Shown piece by piece: positions 1 through 10,800 of a DNA stretch of 64,000 nucleotides (position 1 is its first letter; each line of letters starts with the position of its first letter). Source of the stretch: Mycobacterium sp. 3519A (lineage in GTDB: Bacteria > Actinomycetota > Actinomycetes > Mycobacteriales > Mycobacteriaceae); the NCBI RefSeq assembly GCF_900240945.1, contig NZ_OESG01000012.1, positions 310,001-374,000 on the forward strand, in the 5' to 3' direction. A model generated the notes under the pieces. The model made no database searches and was not told where the DNA came from. It saw nothing but the letters and a program-made list of their open reading frames with translations. The translations under genes were made by a program, and so were the position numbers.

Positions 1-293
1 GCGCGGGCGGCGAGGTGGTGGCCGACGTGCAGGTGGTCAGGGCGATCCCGGGCACCGTCTACGTGGTGGGCCTGGTGCAGATGCCGCATTCTTCCGCCGT
101 CGGCTGCAATCCCGGCGATCCCGGCGTGATCTCCGGTGTACTCACCGCCGACGGCTTGGGCAACGGCAGCGTGACCATCAGGGGACCGATCGCGTCCGGC
201 ACCACGGGTGCGTGGATGTATCTCAGTCGGCCGGGCTATCTGTCCCAGACCCCGGAGGAGTTCTACACCTCCGACTTCGTGGCGAAGCTCTAA
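1..293 (+). CDS. C-terminal part of an unrecognised protein (5' end outside window)
   Basis: The frame is open from the first bases of the window, so the start lies to the left. The visible part is about 96 residues, beginning AGGEVVADVQVV and ending DFVAKL. It is rich in Gly, Val and Thr and has one Cys (SSAVGCNPGDPGV). It looks like a beta-rich, possibly exported domain, but no signal peptide can be seen because the N-terminus is missing. The stop overlaps the convergent membrane-protein gene by 4 bases. I do not recognise the family. Confidence 0.6.
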   Translation, partial: AGGEVVADVQVVRAIPGTVYVVGLVQMPHSSAVGCNPGDPGVISGVLTADGLGNGSVTIRGPIASGTTGAWMYLSRPGYLSQTPEEFYTSDFVAKL

Positions 294-886
294 GGCCACC
301 GGTAGTCGAGCATCGGTTCCTCCTTGACCAGCGCGCCACCCGCGGTGACGCGGAGTTCGGTTTCAGACACCGAGTAGGTCACGCTGGCGTGCCGCGCGAC
401 GAACCTGTGCGGTTCGGTGTTGCGGGCCGTGGTGGCGAGCACCGCCTCGTCGCTGAGCCGAACCCCGCGGTACCCGTATCGACCACTTTCGTCGCCACAG
501 ATCACGACCAGCGATCCGGACGTCCTGCCGATCGCGACGGCGGTCTGGGCGCCGTCGCACCGAGCGGGGGAGTTGAGGAAGCCTTTCGCGTCAGTCGCGA
601 AAGGGATGGGCGGCGCCGGGGTCGGGGTCGGTGGCGGCGGCGGAATGACCACCGCCGGCGGGGCCGGCGGCTTGGCGAGCGAACGGGGAACGGATTCGTG
701 GGTTGCCCACTTGACCACCGTGCCCACCGAAACGATCAGTGCCGCAAGCAGTGCCGCCGACCCGCCCAGTGCCAGTCGCCTGCGCAACACCAGTTGTCGG
801 GGCGAAGGCGGCTTTCGGTGCCGGCCGCGGGTTACCGAAGATCGCGTCAGATACCCCGAGCTGGTGGCCAAGGTCGCTCCCGTCAT
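290..886 (-). CDS. Single-pass membrane protein with Pro-rich linker and extracytoplasmic domain
   Basis: The protein has 198 residues from the ATG at 886. Upstream in-frame starts exist to 976, but the added residues look non-coding (RRRRIFH). The order is a basic cytoplasmic N-terminus, one membrane helix (residues about 35-56, SAALLAALIVSVGTVV), a Pro-rich linker (IPPPPPTPTPAPP), then a domain of about 110 residues. That domain contains two Cys (SPARCDGAQ and LVVICGDES) that could form a disulfide outside the membrane. This is a typical mycobacterial layout for a small anchored domain. The function is unknown, and the gene is convergent with the partial gene at the left edge. Confidence 0.72.
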   Translation of the reverse strand: MTGATLATSSGYLTRSSVTRGRHRKPPSPRQLVLRRRLALGGSAALLAALIVSVGTVVKWATHESVPRSLAKPPAPPAVVIPPPPPTPTPAPPIPFATDAKGFLNSPARCDGAQTAVAIGRTSGSLVVICGDESGRYGYRGVRLSDEAVLATTARNTEPHRFVARHASVTYSVSETELRVTAGGALVKEEPMLDYRWP

Positions 887-1032
887 GCAACATCGTGCAT
901 TGTGTGTGCGGACATTCTGCACCACGGCGCCGCTATGGAAAATACGCCGCCGGCGATGCGAATCTTGTTGAAGCACTGGGCAATTTGCTAGCTACCCGTT
1001 GACGCTCGCGACAGTAATATTAGGGTGGCCGG

Positions 1033-1326
1033 GTGACCGTCTTCGCCATCGCACAACTGAAGTTCACCGACCGCGACGCCTACAACCGCTACCAGGCGGC
1101 GTTCATGGATGTGTTCTCCCGGTACTCGGGCACGCTGTTGGCCGCAGACGAGGCGCCGCAGGTGATCGAAGGCGAGTGGGACGGCGACAAGGTGGTGATG
1201 ATGAGCTTTCCCGACGAACAAGCTTTTCGGGATTGGGCGGAATCACCTGACTACCAACGTATTTCAGAAGACCGACGGGCGGGCGCCGAGACAGCGGTGC
1301 TGTTGGTGCAGGCTATCCGGGGATGA
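1033..1326 (+). CDS. DUF1330 family protein
   Basis: A 97-residue protein with a GTG start at 1033. It has the ferredoxin-like alpha/beta dimer fold of the DUF1330 family: FAIAQLKFTDRDAYNRY at the N-terminus, GEWDGDKVVMMSFPDEQAFRDW in the middle, and a C-terminal strand VLLVQAIRG. Family length is usually 95-105 residues, so it looks complete. Members are small cytoplasmic proteins without an agreed reaction. The 3' end overlaps the convergent yaaA gene by 14 bases. The GTG start agrees with the conserved N-terminal strand. Confidence 0.85.
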   Translation: MTVFAIAQLKFTDRDAYNRYQAAFMDVFSRYSGTLLAADEAPQVIEGEWDGDKVVMMSFPDEQAFRDWAESPDYQRISEDRRAGAETAVLLVQAIRG

Positions 1327-2059
1327 CCACGGTGAGCTCGTTGCCCTGACGTTCTACCTGCATGCCTGCCCGCCGCGCCACGCTTGCCACCTGCGTCGCA
1401 TCGCCCGGTTCCGAGCGAGTGGTGGCCAGCACCCTGGCCAGCCGACCCTTGTGCGCTTTGTTGAAGTGGCTCACCACGGTGCGTTTACCGTCGGAACGCT
1501 CGGCCACCACGTCCACCTTGACGGCGTCTGGCAACCGTCCCAGCGCGGCGTAGGAACCCGAACGCAGATCGACGACCAATTCCTGCGACGCGATCTCCTT
1601 CAGCACGGGTTCCAGCAGCGGCCGCCATCGCGACGCCAGCGTCGGCTGGCCGGGCAGCTTCGAGGTCGCGGAGAGCCGGTAGGCGGGCACCGGATCATCG
1701 GCCCGCAGCATGCCAAACAGTGCGGAGCCGACCGCGAGTCGGCCGCGGGCGCGCGCAGCGGATGCGCCGCGCAGCGAGCCGATGTCCAGGGCGTCGTAGA
1801 GCACCCCGGTGTAGCGGTCGATCGCGGGCAACGTCGCCGCAGTGCGCAGGGCAGCGTTGCGCTCGATCTCGGCATGCTGGGACGCGGAGATGCCGAGCGC
1901 CTTGCGGCACGCGTCGTGGTCGCCCGCAAGCGCGACGAGTTCGTCGATCAGCGACGCACGCAACGGCTCGAGTTCCGGGTAGCTGAGCGCAGCCAACCTC
2001 AAGGGCGGACCCTCACCCCCGGCGCGCTTGGTTTCCGACGGCGGCAGCAGCACGATCAC
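1313..2059 (-). CDS. yaaA: YaaA-family protein (peroxide stress / DUF328)
   Basis: A 248-residue protein from the GTG at 2059, read as MIVLLPPSETK. The N-terminal LLPPSETKRAGG block, the LSYPELEPLR segment and the C-terminal LVVDLRSGSYAALG and SHFNKAHKGRLAR blocks are characteristic of YaaA/DUF328. E. coli YaaA lowers intracellular iron during peroxide stress, and related proteins bind DNA. The length matches the family (about 245-260). The reading frame upstream of this start is open into the NlpC/P60 gene, so a naive call gives one 466-residue fusion. I split them because YaaA is complete from 2059 and the upstream gene has its natural end in another frame. The start is moderately sure; the family is nearly certain. 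Confidence 0.85.
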   Translation of the reverse strand: MIVLLPPSETKRAGGEGPPLRLAALSYPELEPLRASLIDELVALAGDHDACRKALGISASQHAEIERNAALRTAATLPAIDRYTGVLYDALDIGSLRGASAARARGRLAVGSALFGMLRADDPVPAYRLSATSKLPGQPTLASRWRPLLEPVLKEIASQELVVDLRSGSYAALGRLPDAVKVDVVAERSDGKRTVVSHFNKAHKGRLARVLATTRSEPGDATQVASVARRAGMQVERQGNELTVVIPG

Positions 2060-2085
2060 GATCGAGACGCTAGCCGAGCGGTGGA

Positions 2086-2656
2086 TCAGGCAGGCGGAGG
2101 GACGTCCCCGGGCGGTGGCGGCGGTGCGAACGGATCGAGCCATCTCCGGCGGCGGCGCGGCCTCACCAGCCATCATCACCACCGGCGCCTCGGGCGCGGG
2201 CGGCGGCGCCAGCTCCGGCGGCGGCGGCGCGAACGGCATCATCGGATCCGGCGCGGGCGTCGCCTCGGGTGCAGGCCCCTGGTCGACCGCGATCGGCAAG
2301 AACATGTGGTGGGTGAACTGCCTCTGGTAGGCGCCGCCACCACCGACTCGCACGCCGCCGCCCTCACCGGAAGAGACCGGGGTGCCGTCGGGCAGCGTCG
2401 CGGCGGTGTGACCACCGTTCCAACCCACATTCAGGGCGCCTGGCTGCGTCCCGTACTTGAAGCCACGGGCGAGGAGCGCCCGTTCGATGTTGCCGGTGTT
2501 GAACCGATCGCCGTAGATCGGCCGGCCAGTTGCTGCGTTAGCGACCCACGAAACCAGGCCCGAGCAGTCCGTGCCACGGGGCGTGTCGCCGCCTGAGACG
2601 TACGGCGTGCCCGCAACCGAGTTCACGAGCGTCAAAAGCGTTACGGTAGCAAACAT
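2086..2656 (-). CDS. Exported NlpC/P60-like protein with Pro-rich tail, probably frameshifted near its end
   Basis: From the ATG at 2656 the protein starts with a short hydrophobic segment (MFATVTLLTLVNSVAG) and then the NlpC/P60 core. The catalytic Cys lies in GTDCSGLVSW and the catalytic His in NGGHTAATL. Such domains cut peptidoglycan stem peptides in the cell wall. A Pro/Ala-rich tail follows (PFAPPPPELAPPPAPEAP). Around 2135-2150 the frame should shift by one base: the other frame reads LDPFAPPPPPGDVPPPA then TGA at 2088-2086, a natural end. The original frame becomes Arg-rich and runs into yaaA. A start at 2713 is also possible. One extra base here, real or from sequencing, would explain everything. 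The domain is well supported; the exact end is not. Confidence 0.68.
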
Positions 2657-3173
2657 GCGGCCGGACGCTACTAGAGGGTTTTGTAACGGGCCAAAATCTG
2701 TGACGCCCTTCACAACTCGTCGCTCCGACGGCTCAGTTCACGAAATGTCATGAGCTGCCAAACAATTCAATACGGCACTGCTGCTTCAGATTTCGCAGAT
2801 ACCCGCTGGTAGTCACGGGTAATTTCATGCGCAATCACGGACGCGCGATGGCGATTGGATATGAAAGCGTTGCGAGTTCGTAGCTCATACAGCCCTTTTG
2901 ACGCACACGTAAGGTCGCGGACGAGTGGCCGGTATCACAGTTTACGGCGGCGAAATGTGTCCTGCGCCACACCGGATCGGTGGCGAAAATCCGCGCTGAG
3001 GTGGGTTTTTCGGTACCGCGGGTACCGGTCTGCGCCTTCGTGATTCCTGAGCGGTAACCGGAAAGTGACTGAAAATTCAGGCGGTACTCAAATGTGGCAC
3101 TTAATGTTGCTTTACAGCAGGGCGATTCATGATTGATGCGCTCGAATACGCTGTGTTGCAATGCTTTCCGTTG
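2657..3173. other. Gene-poor, AT-richer interval
   Basis: About 517 bases without a convincing gene. The sequence is visibly richer in A and T than its neighbours and carries several short open frames on both strands, none with a recognisable domain, good ribosome site or mycobacterial third-position GC bias. One perfect inverted repeat stands out at 3011-3027 (CGGTACC, 3-base spacer GCG, GGTACCG). It is preceded by five T on the + strand, so on neither strand does it form a classical terminator (hairpin then T-run). It may be an operator or chance. Confidence 0.5.
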
Positions 3174-4328
3174 TCACCCATACGCAAGGAAGAGAGGGAT
3201 CTGCTGCTCGGCGGACGTCAGCGACCCGTGCTGACCGACGAGGGCCGACAACAGAGGTTCAACCGTGCGTCGCATCAAACCCGTTGCGCCACGGGCCGCG
3301 GCGACAACATCCCCGATGCGGAACCGGGCATCGTCGCTGACCCTTTCCCCGAACCAGCCGGCCGCGATCGCTTCGTCCCGGGACGCCACCCACGCGTGTT
3401 GCGACAAAGATTCCCGCCACGTGGTGAGCACCGAGTCGAGGGCGCCGTCGGCGACATAGACGTGCCTGGCGCGCGGCTCGCCGCCGAGGGCCTCGACCCC
3501 GTCCAGCAATGACTCGGAGGCGTCAATGTCGATCGACTGCGCCGCGTCAACCGCGACCATGCCGTGATCGGCCACCACGGCCAGCAAGCTCCCCGGCGGC
3601 AGGCCATCGACGATCGACTCCACCAACCGGTCCACCTGCCGCAATTGCATCCGCCACGCAGGCGAACCGGGCCCGTAGATGTGGCCCACCATGTCGAGAT
3701 CGGCGTGATAGCCGTAGCAGAACCCGCCGTCGGCAAGCGCCGATTGCACACAGGCTGCCAGGTCGCCCATCGCGTGCACACCGACGTAGCGCGCCCCGCG
3801 CAACACCGCGCGCGTCAACCCCGAGTCGCTGAACTGCGCACTGGAGACAACGCTGACCGCCATCCCGGTCGCCGCCGCCCGCTCGAAAGTGGTGGGCGAA
3901 GGTTGCACCTGTTCCGGCACCACGGTGTCGCGCAAGTCGCCGCCCCATGGGTGCGGCCGCCACCCGAGCGCGTTGACCACCTCGGCGCCAGGAAGCCGGA
4001 ACGACAGGCCGACCATGCCGTGTTCACCCGAGCGGCAACCGGTGCCGATGGCGGCCAGACCGGCCACCGTCGTCGACGGGAAGCCAACCTGCAATGTGCC
4101 GCTGCGCAGTGCGGCCAACACCGGAGCGTCGTCGGGGTGGGCGTCGACAAGCTCGGCGCCCAGTCCGTCCACCAGCAGCACGCACGCGCTGGCGATGTCG
4201 TCGCGCAGCGGAATCGGCCCGTCGAAGCCGGCGGCACCCATCGCCGACAGCACGGACGGCACCACGTCGGCGAGGTGCGCAAGGCCGTGATCCGGCGTCG
4301 GCAGGTCCACAGCCCGAGCCTGCCACAC
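3174..4328 (-). CDS. Type I phosphodiesterase / nucleotide pyrophosphatase family protein
   Basis: A 384-residue protein of the alkaline phosphatase superfamily. Metal and nucleophile motifs appear in order: an Asp in CVLLVDGLGAELVD, the nucleophile Thr in GFPSTTVAGLAAIGTG, an Asp/His cluster in YHADLDMVGHIYGPGS, and AVVADHGMVAVD near residue 245. These ligands bind two Zn ions and support phosphodiester or pyrophosphate hydrolysis; the natural substrate cannot be told. No signal peptide is visible, so it is probably cytoplasmic. It starts 6 bases after the stop of the SRPBCC gene, so the two are probably co-transcribed. Confidence 0.85.
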   Translation of the reverse strand: MWQARAVDLPTPDHGLAHLADVVPSVLSAMGAAGFDGPIPLRDDIASACVLLVDGLGAELVDAHPDDAPVLAALRSGTLQVGFPSTTVAGLAAIGTGCRSGEHGMVGLSFRLPGAEVVNALGWRPHPWGGDLRDTVVPEQVQPSPTTFERAAATGMAVSVVSSAQFSDSGLTRAVLRGARYVGVHAMGDLAACVQSALADGGFCYGYHADLDMVGHIYGPGSPAWRMQLRQVDRLVESIVDGLPPGSLLAVVADHGMVAVDAAQSIDIDASESLLDGVEALGGEPRARHVYVADGALDSVLTTWRESLSQHAWVASRDEAIAAGWFGERVSDDARFRIGDVVAAARGATGLMRRTVEPLLSALVGQHGSLTSAEQQIPLFLAYG

Positions 4329-4334
4329 AGGCGG

Positions 4335-4727
4335 CTACTGGCCTTCGAGCGTCTTGCGGATGGCGGCGATGCCCGCAGTCATCATCGTGTCCACATTCGG
4401 GGCCAACTCGTCGGGCAGCAGGTCGGTGGTCCAGACGAAACGAGTGCCGTCGACGTCCTCGAAGACCTGCGCCGCACCGTTGTAGTGGTGAAACTGCTGG
4501 CCGACGATCGCCCACGCGACCCGGCGGGCGGACTCGTCAACCGCGACGATCTCCTCCCGCGCGACCACGCCGTTGGCGAAGGTGACGACGCGGGTGTTGC
4601 CTTCCATCACAGTGTGGGTGACGAATCCGGTGGCAAGCCGGGTGTGCAAGGCACCGACATCGCGCAGCGCCTCCCACACTCGGTCCGGCGGGGCGGCGAT
4701 AGCTACTTCTTTATGGATGGTGGCCAT
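4335..4727 (-). CDS. SRPBCC (START-like) family protein
   Basis: A 130-residue protein with the SRPBCC fold: N-terminal strand ATIHKEVAIAAPPDRVWEALRDVGAL, central strands RVVTFANGVVAREEIVAVDE and FHHYNGAAQVFEDVDGTRFVWTTDLLPDE, and a long C-terminal helix ending IRKTLEGQ. Such proteins hold a hydrophobic ligand in a deep pocket; many mycobacterial members have no known ligand. The start at 4727 fits the first strand. It is first in a two-gene minus-strand unit with the phosphodiesterase and is divergent from the giant regulator gene 80 bases away. Confidence 0.85.
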   Translation of the reverse strand: MATIHKEVAIAAPPDRVWEALRDVGALHTRLATGFVTHTVMEGNTRVVTFANGVVAREEIVAVDESARRVAWAIVGQQFHHYNGAAQVFEDVDGTRFVWTTDLLPDELAPNVDTMMTAGIAAIRKTLEGQ

Positions 4728-4806
4728 GACGACATCCTGCAGCGGCCCACCGACACCTTTACTCGACCTTGACCGGAGTTTGAATCGGGTCTCTGACGAT
4801 GCCGAG

Positions 4807-7800
4807 GTGAGTAACCTTCAAACGGTGGAGCTGGGGGTTTTAGGGCCTCTACAAGTCCGGCAGTACGGCCTGCCGGTCGGCATTCCCGGCGCCAAACCGC
4901 GGGCCATCCTCACGATGCTGGGGTTGCACGGCGGCGCTGTCGTTCCCGCCGACACGCTGGTGGAGCTGCTGTGGGGGACCGATCCGCCCCGCACCGCAGC
5001 GAAGGCGTTGCAGACACACATCTCGGCGCTGCGGCGCACGCTTGGCGACGGCTTCGTGCTGACGGAGGGCACCGGCTGGACTCTGAGCACCACCGAGATC
5101 GATGCGTCGCGCTACAAGTCGGCAGTCAAATTAGGCCGCGAGGCGGTCGCGGCAGGCGATGTCAGCGAGGCCGTGGAACGCTTCGACCAAGCGCTGGCGC
5201 TGTGGCGGGGAGTCCCCGAACTGCCGGACGGGCCGCGCGGCGGGTCCGAGAAGACGCGGTGGGTCGAGGGCCATGCCGCGCTGGTCGAGGATCGAGCCGA
5301 CGCACTGCTGGCGACCGGCCGCGCCGCAGAGATCATCGGCGAATTGGAAGCCGCGGTCGCCGACGCCCCACTGCGCGAAAGGCGTTGGGGCCAGCTGATG
5401 CTCGCGCTCTACCGCGCCGGTAGACAGGGGGAAGCCCTCGGCGCATACCAGCGGGCGCGGGCGCTGCTGGCCAACGACCTCGGCGTCGACCCCGGCCCAG
5501 AGCTGCGCCGGCTGGAAGCGGCCATCGTCGCTCAGGACGATGCGCTGGAAACCCCTGTGTCGCAGCAGCTCTCGGTGGTGACGCGAGCAGTGACCTTTCT
5601 CCTCACCGACATCGAGGGGTCGACGGCGGCGTGGGAGGCAGACGCCGACGCGATGGCGGTGGCGCTGGCCAGACACGACGAGATCGTCGAACAGGTCGTC
5701 ACCGCGCGCGGCGGGCGGCTGATCAAGACCCGCGGTGAAGGCGACGCGACATTCTCGGTGTTCGATCGGCCGTCAGCGGCCGCCGCGGCCGCCATCGAAC
5801 TGCAGAGCGCTGTCCGCAACGAACCGTGGATGCTGGCCGACCCCATGCGCATTCGCGTCGCGCTGCACACCGGCGAGGTCGAGCTGCGCGACGGCGACTA
5901 CTTCGGTCGGGCGGTCAACCGCGCCGCCCGGCTGCGGTCACTCGCGGCCGGCGGCCAGATCTTGTGCTCGGGAGCGACAGCCGAACTCGTCATCGACTCG
6001 CTCGCCGACGATGTCGTATTGGCCGATCTCGGGACGCGCCAATTACGCAATCTCCCACGACCGGAGCATGTCTTCGAGCTCCGGTTGGAGATCGACGACG
6101 AATCCCGCGCTGTCGCAACCGATACCCCGATGGCGCGGCCGCCGCTGCCCGCCGTTCTCGCCGCTCCGGGACCGTTCGTCGGCCGTGGCCAGGAACTCGA
6201 ACTGCTGCTGTCGACATGGCAGACCACGTTGACCGCGGGCGCGCACGCTGTGTTGATCGCCGGCGAACCAGGCGTCGGAAAGACACGCCTGGCCGGCGAA
6301 TGGTCCCGTTTGGCGTACGACCAAGGCGCCGTGGTGCTGTACGGGCGCTGCGACGAGGATCTCGGTGCGCCGTACCAGCCGTTCGCCGAAGCGCTACGTT
6401 CGCTCGTGCCGTGCGTCGGCGCCGACCGGCTTCGGCAACTGCGCGGCGTCGAAGCACTTCTTCCGCTGGTGCCCGGATTGTCCGACGTCCTACCCGATCT
6501 CGCTGCGCCGCCGCGGGCGGACCCCGATACCGAACGCTACGCATTGTTCGACGCCGTAGTCGCGCTGCTCGGTGCCGCGTCGACGTGCGCACCCGTCGTG
6601 CTGATTCTCGACGACCTGCACTGGGCGGCCAAGCCCACGCTGCTGCTACTGCGTCACCTCCTGCGGTTCGGTGAACAGGCCCGCGTGCAGATCGTCGGCA
6701 CCTACCGCAGCACAGACCTCGACCGGTCACACCCGCTGGCGGCCATGCTGGCCGATCTTCACCGCAACGGTTCGGACGACCGCCTCCACCTCCGTGGGCT
6801 CGGAGAAGACGATGTCAGTACCTACGTCGCCGAGGCGGGCTACGACGACGAGGAACTGGCCAGGGCCTTGGCGTCGGTCACCGGCGGCAACCCGTTCTTC
6901 CTGATCGAAGCGCTGCGTCACGTGGCTGAGAGCGGCGGCCGATGGGACCCCGACACCCTGCCCCAGGGGGTACGAGAAGCGGTGAGCCGCAGGCTTTCCC
7001 GGCTCTCCGCGGAGACCAACAAGGCCCTTGCCGCGGCGGCGGTGGTAGGCAGCCGGTTCGCGCTGGAATTGGTGGAGCAGGTAGTCGGTGACGACCTCGT
7101 CGATGCGTTCGACGAGGCGTGCAAGGCCGGCATCGTCGTCGAAGAGCCCGGCGGGTGCTACCGGTTCAACCACGCGATTGTCCGCCAGTCGCTGCTCGCC
7201 GAACTCGCGTCGGTGCGGCGGATGCGGTTGCACCAGCGCATCGCCGTGACGCTGGAGGCGACGCCAGGTGCGGAACACGAACTCCTGGCCGAGCTTGCCT
7301 ACCACTACTTCGAATGTGCATGGGCGGGCAACGCGGCCAAGGCCGTCGAATACTGCAGGAGCGCAGCAGACCAGGCGATGACACGGTTGGCTTACGAGGG
7401 CGCGGCCGAACTCTACGACCGTGCGCTGCATGCGCTCGAGGAACTCGACGACGAGTTGCCTGACCGTGACGATGTCCAAGCCGAACTGTTGGTCGCGCGC
7501 TGTGAGGCGCTGCTGGCCGCCGGTGACGTCACGTCGGCGGTCGGTGCGGTGTCGCAATTGCAAAGCGCCACAGGAGATTCACGGCGTCTCGCCGCATGGG
7601 GTGCGTGTTTCGACGGTCAGCTGTCGATGCTGACCCATCCCGAGCGGCTGGACGAGATCGAAGCCGCGGTCCGGTCGGCGGCTGACGAACTCGCGGAGTT
7701 GGACGACGCGGCGGGGGAGGCCAAGGCGCATACCGTGCGGGCCGGATGTCTCGCGCGTCTCGGTCGAATCGCCGACTGTGAAGCAGCGCTGGACCACGCG

Positions 7801-10800
7801 CTCACTGCGGCACGCCGTGCGCGTGAGCACCGGCGAGTCAACGCGGTGCTGGCGAACGCGCCACTGGCCGCGCTGTGGGGTCCCAATCCGGTGCCACGCG
7901 CGGGCGGGCGGTGCCTCGATGTGGTGCGGCTGCTGCGTATCACGACGGGATCGCCCGTGGTGGAGGCGACCTCGACGAGGTGTCAGGGCGTGCTGGATGC
8001 ATTTCGCGGACGCGCCGCGGCGGGACGCACCCTGATCGAGAGCGCCAGACGTACGCTCACCGATCTGGGCCTGCGCCATGCCCTCCTCGAAGTCGACCAT
8101 TTCGCAGGCATCGTCGAGTTGGTCGCCGACGATCCTGCCGCAGCCGAGCCGTATCTGCGGCGGGCCTACCTCGGCTTCCGGCGGATGGGCATCGACACCG
8201 ACACGGCCGAGACGGCCGCACTGCTGGCGCGCGCTTGTCTCGCCATGGACAGGGACGGCGAGGCCGACGAATTGTGCACGGAGAGTCAGCGTCTCGCGGG
8301 TCACGCGTTGCGGGCGTCGATCGCCTGGCGCACTGTTCGGGCACAGCTGTTGGCGCGCAGCGGCGCTCACGACGAAGCGAGGCGGGTGGCGGAGGAGGCT
8401 GTCGCGATCGCGAGCCGGACGGATGCGTTGGTCGACCACGGTGATGCCTGCCTCGCGCTGGCGACGGTGCTGGAGGCCACCGGGGACACGACGGGCGCGC
8501 GGGCCGCCGCCGAGCAGGCGGCGGGGTTGTACGAGCGTAAAGGTGCTGCGGCGCTTGTCGAGAAGGCGCGCACACTTCTGGGTGCGCGTGCCGTCGCATC
8601 TGGGCCCGCCCCAGAGGAGTTGGGCAATGCCGTTCCGGTCAATGCCTGCGTGCGGGTGGGCAGCCGGGTGATCGATGCCGTCAATCGCGAAGCGTGGAGC
8701 GAGGTCGAGCAATTGCTTGCCCCGCAGGTATCAGTCGAAAGCCGCAGGAAGATCGTCGGCTTCCCGCGGATCGATGTGCCAGCGGGGCGTTGGCCGCAGG
8801 ACATGCGAGCTTTCCTCGACGCCGGCATCGTGCGGTACCGCGACGTGCCCGTCGCAGTGCGCGGGGAGCGCATCGCCCTGACGCGACTCGAGATGAGCAC
8901 CACGGATTCGAGTTCTGGTGCACCGCAGGACGAGATGCTCCACGTGGCAGGGCTCGACGAGAACGGTCGAGTCGCCTTGCAGGTGTGGTTCGACGTCGAG
9001 GACATGGAGGCGGCGGTCGCGGAGTTGGACGCTGCACACGCCAGGTTGGCGCGGCGGCACTCGCTCGAGAATGTCGCCAGCCGGGCCGACGCAAGGTTCA
9101 ACGCGCTCTTCGCCGACAGGCAGTGGGATGAGATCGGCGAATTGTTCACCGACGACATCCGTGTCGAAGACCGGCGTCGAGGAGTTCAGCAGTTCGGTAC
9201 CGGCCGAGCCACGATGATGGCGGAGGTACGGGCGACTGCTGACGTCGGGACGGCGACGATGACGTCTGAGGTCGTCGCGGTCCGCGGCGAGCGACTCGCC
9301 CTTGTCCGCACCCTCTACCGTGGCCGAGACCCACGGCCCGACGCGTTTTACGGCGACGTGCTGCGCATCACTGAGATCGACGCCGACGAGCGGATTGCCG
9401 CTTTCATTGTCCTCGACCTCGACGAGATCGATGCTGCCTTCGAGGAGCTCAATGCTCGCTACCTCGCTGGCGAGGCCGCACCGTATGCGGAAGCCTGGCA
9501 AGAGATCGTGGATGGCGGCCGCATCCTCAACCGCCACGAACCGGGCGCGATGGCGGAGAAGATATCTGCGTTCGTCGATCATCGGCGAATCCCGTTCGCG
9601 CCGGACGACATAGCGCATGCGACCGACAGGCTGTGGGAGCTGCTGCCGGAAGCCCGCTATCGCATAGCCGCGGTGCACGCGCTCGACAGCTACGGTGCGG
9701 TCCTCACTCTGGTGATCGAAGGTACCGATGCCGGCGGTACTGAACTGCTCTGGTCCGCTGTCGATGTCGTTACGTTCGAGTCCGCGCAGATACGGCTGGA
9801 GGTGTACGAGGAGGACGACCTCGCCGCCGCGCTCGCGCGCTTCGCAGAACTGCGCCCGCAGCAGCGGCGGATCGACAACGCGGCCACCAGAGTGGTGGAG
9901 CGCTATCTGGCGCACTTTGCGTCCCGCGACTGGGATGCGATCCGGGAGGTGCTGGCCGAGGACTTTGTGGCTGATGATCGCCGGCGCATCGTCAACGGGA
10001 TCCGGCACGGTAGGGATGCCGAAATCGCCAACGAACGAGTCAGCGCCGAACTCGGGTGTACAGAGGTGCTGTCGACCGTCATCGCGACGCGTGGGGACCA
10101 CTTGGTCCTGGAGCACCACGCTTTCGCCGTCCAGGACCGCTCTGCTCCCGTTGTCGGTGAAGCGCTCGACGTTGTCGAGATCAACGCCGACAAGAAGATT
10201 GCGGGTCCGGTCGTGTTCGACACCGCTGATTTCGATGCCGCCGTGGCAGAACTCGACGCCCGATATGAAGCCGGCGAAGCGGCCGCGCATGCGCGCACAT
10301 GGTCGGTGATTCGCGATGGCTACGCGGCACTCAACCGGCATGAGGCGCCCGCCACGACGTCCGATTTCGTCAGCGTCGACCATCGGCGCGGCGTCACATT
10401 CGCCGCCGGTGACCTCATCCCGTGCATCCATTCCGCGTTTGAGCTATCGCCGGAGATCGACATCCACATCGAGGCTGTGCACCAACTGAGTGACGCCGGG
10501 GCGGTCATCACACATGCGGCACGGGGGACGTCACCCGATGGCTTCCGCGCGGAGTGGCGAGAGGTCAACCTGCTGACCGTTGACGGTGACGCGGTCAACC
10601 GCTGCGAGATCTTCGATGAAACCGACCTCGAGACGGCGCTGACCAGATTCGAACAGCTGACCCGGCTGACGCCGCGACTGGAAAACGCGGCAAGCCGGGC
10701 GTTCGAGCGCTTCAACGCCTGCCTCGCTGCGCGCGACTGGCCCGCGATGGCGCAGATGATCACCGATGACGTATGCCATGACGACCGGCGTCGCGTGGTC

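Noticed and set aside
417..971. Long open frame on the + strand opposite the membrane protein at 290-886
   Set aside because: It is a composition-driven antisense shadow: Arg/Pro/Ser-rich with no domain, while the minus strand has a clear membrane protein.
1313..2713. A genuine NlpC/P60-YaaA fusion enzyme
   Set aside because: A natural end of the NlpC gene and a good YaaA start exist if one base is extra; the joining segment is Arg-rich and unlike either family. Kept only as a finding to verify.
3011..3027. Inverted repeat considered as an intrinsic terminator
   Set aside because: T residues precede rather than follow the hairpin on the + strand, and A residues follow it on the minus strand.
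2835..3161. Open frame of 108 codons on the minus strand in the AT-rich gap
   Set aside because: No recognisable domain, no good ribosome site, and no third-position G/C bias.
8731..10431. 566-codon open frame antisense to the NTF2 repeats
   Set aside because: The repeat architecture and motifs are on the + strand; the antisense product has repeating Arg/Asp/Val segments that simply mirror the repeats.
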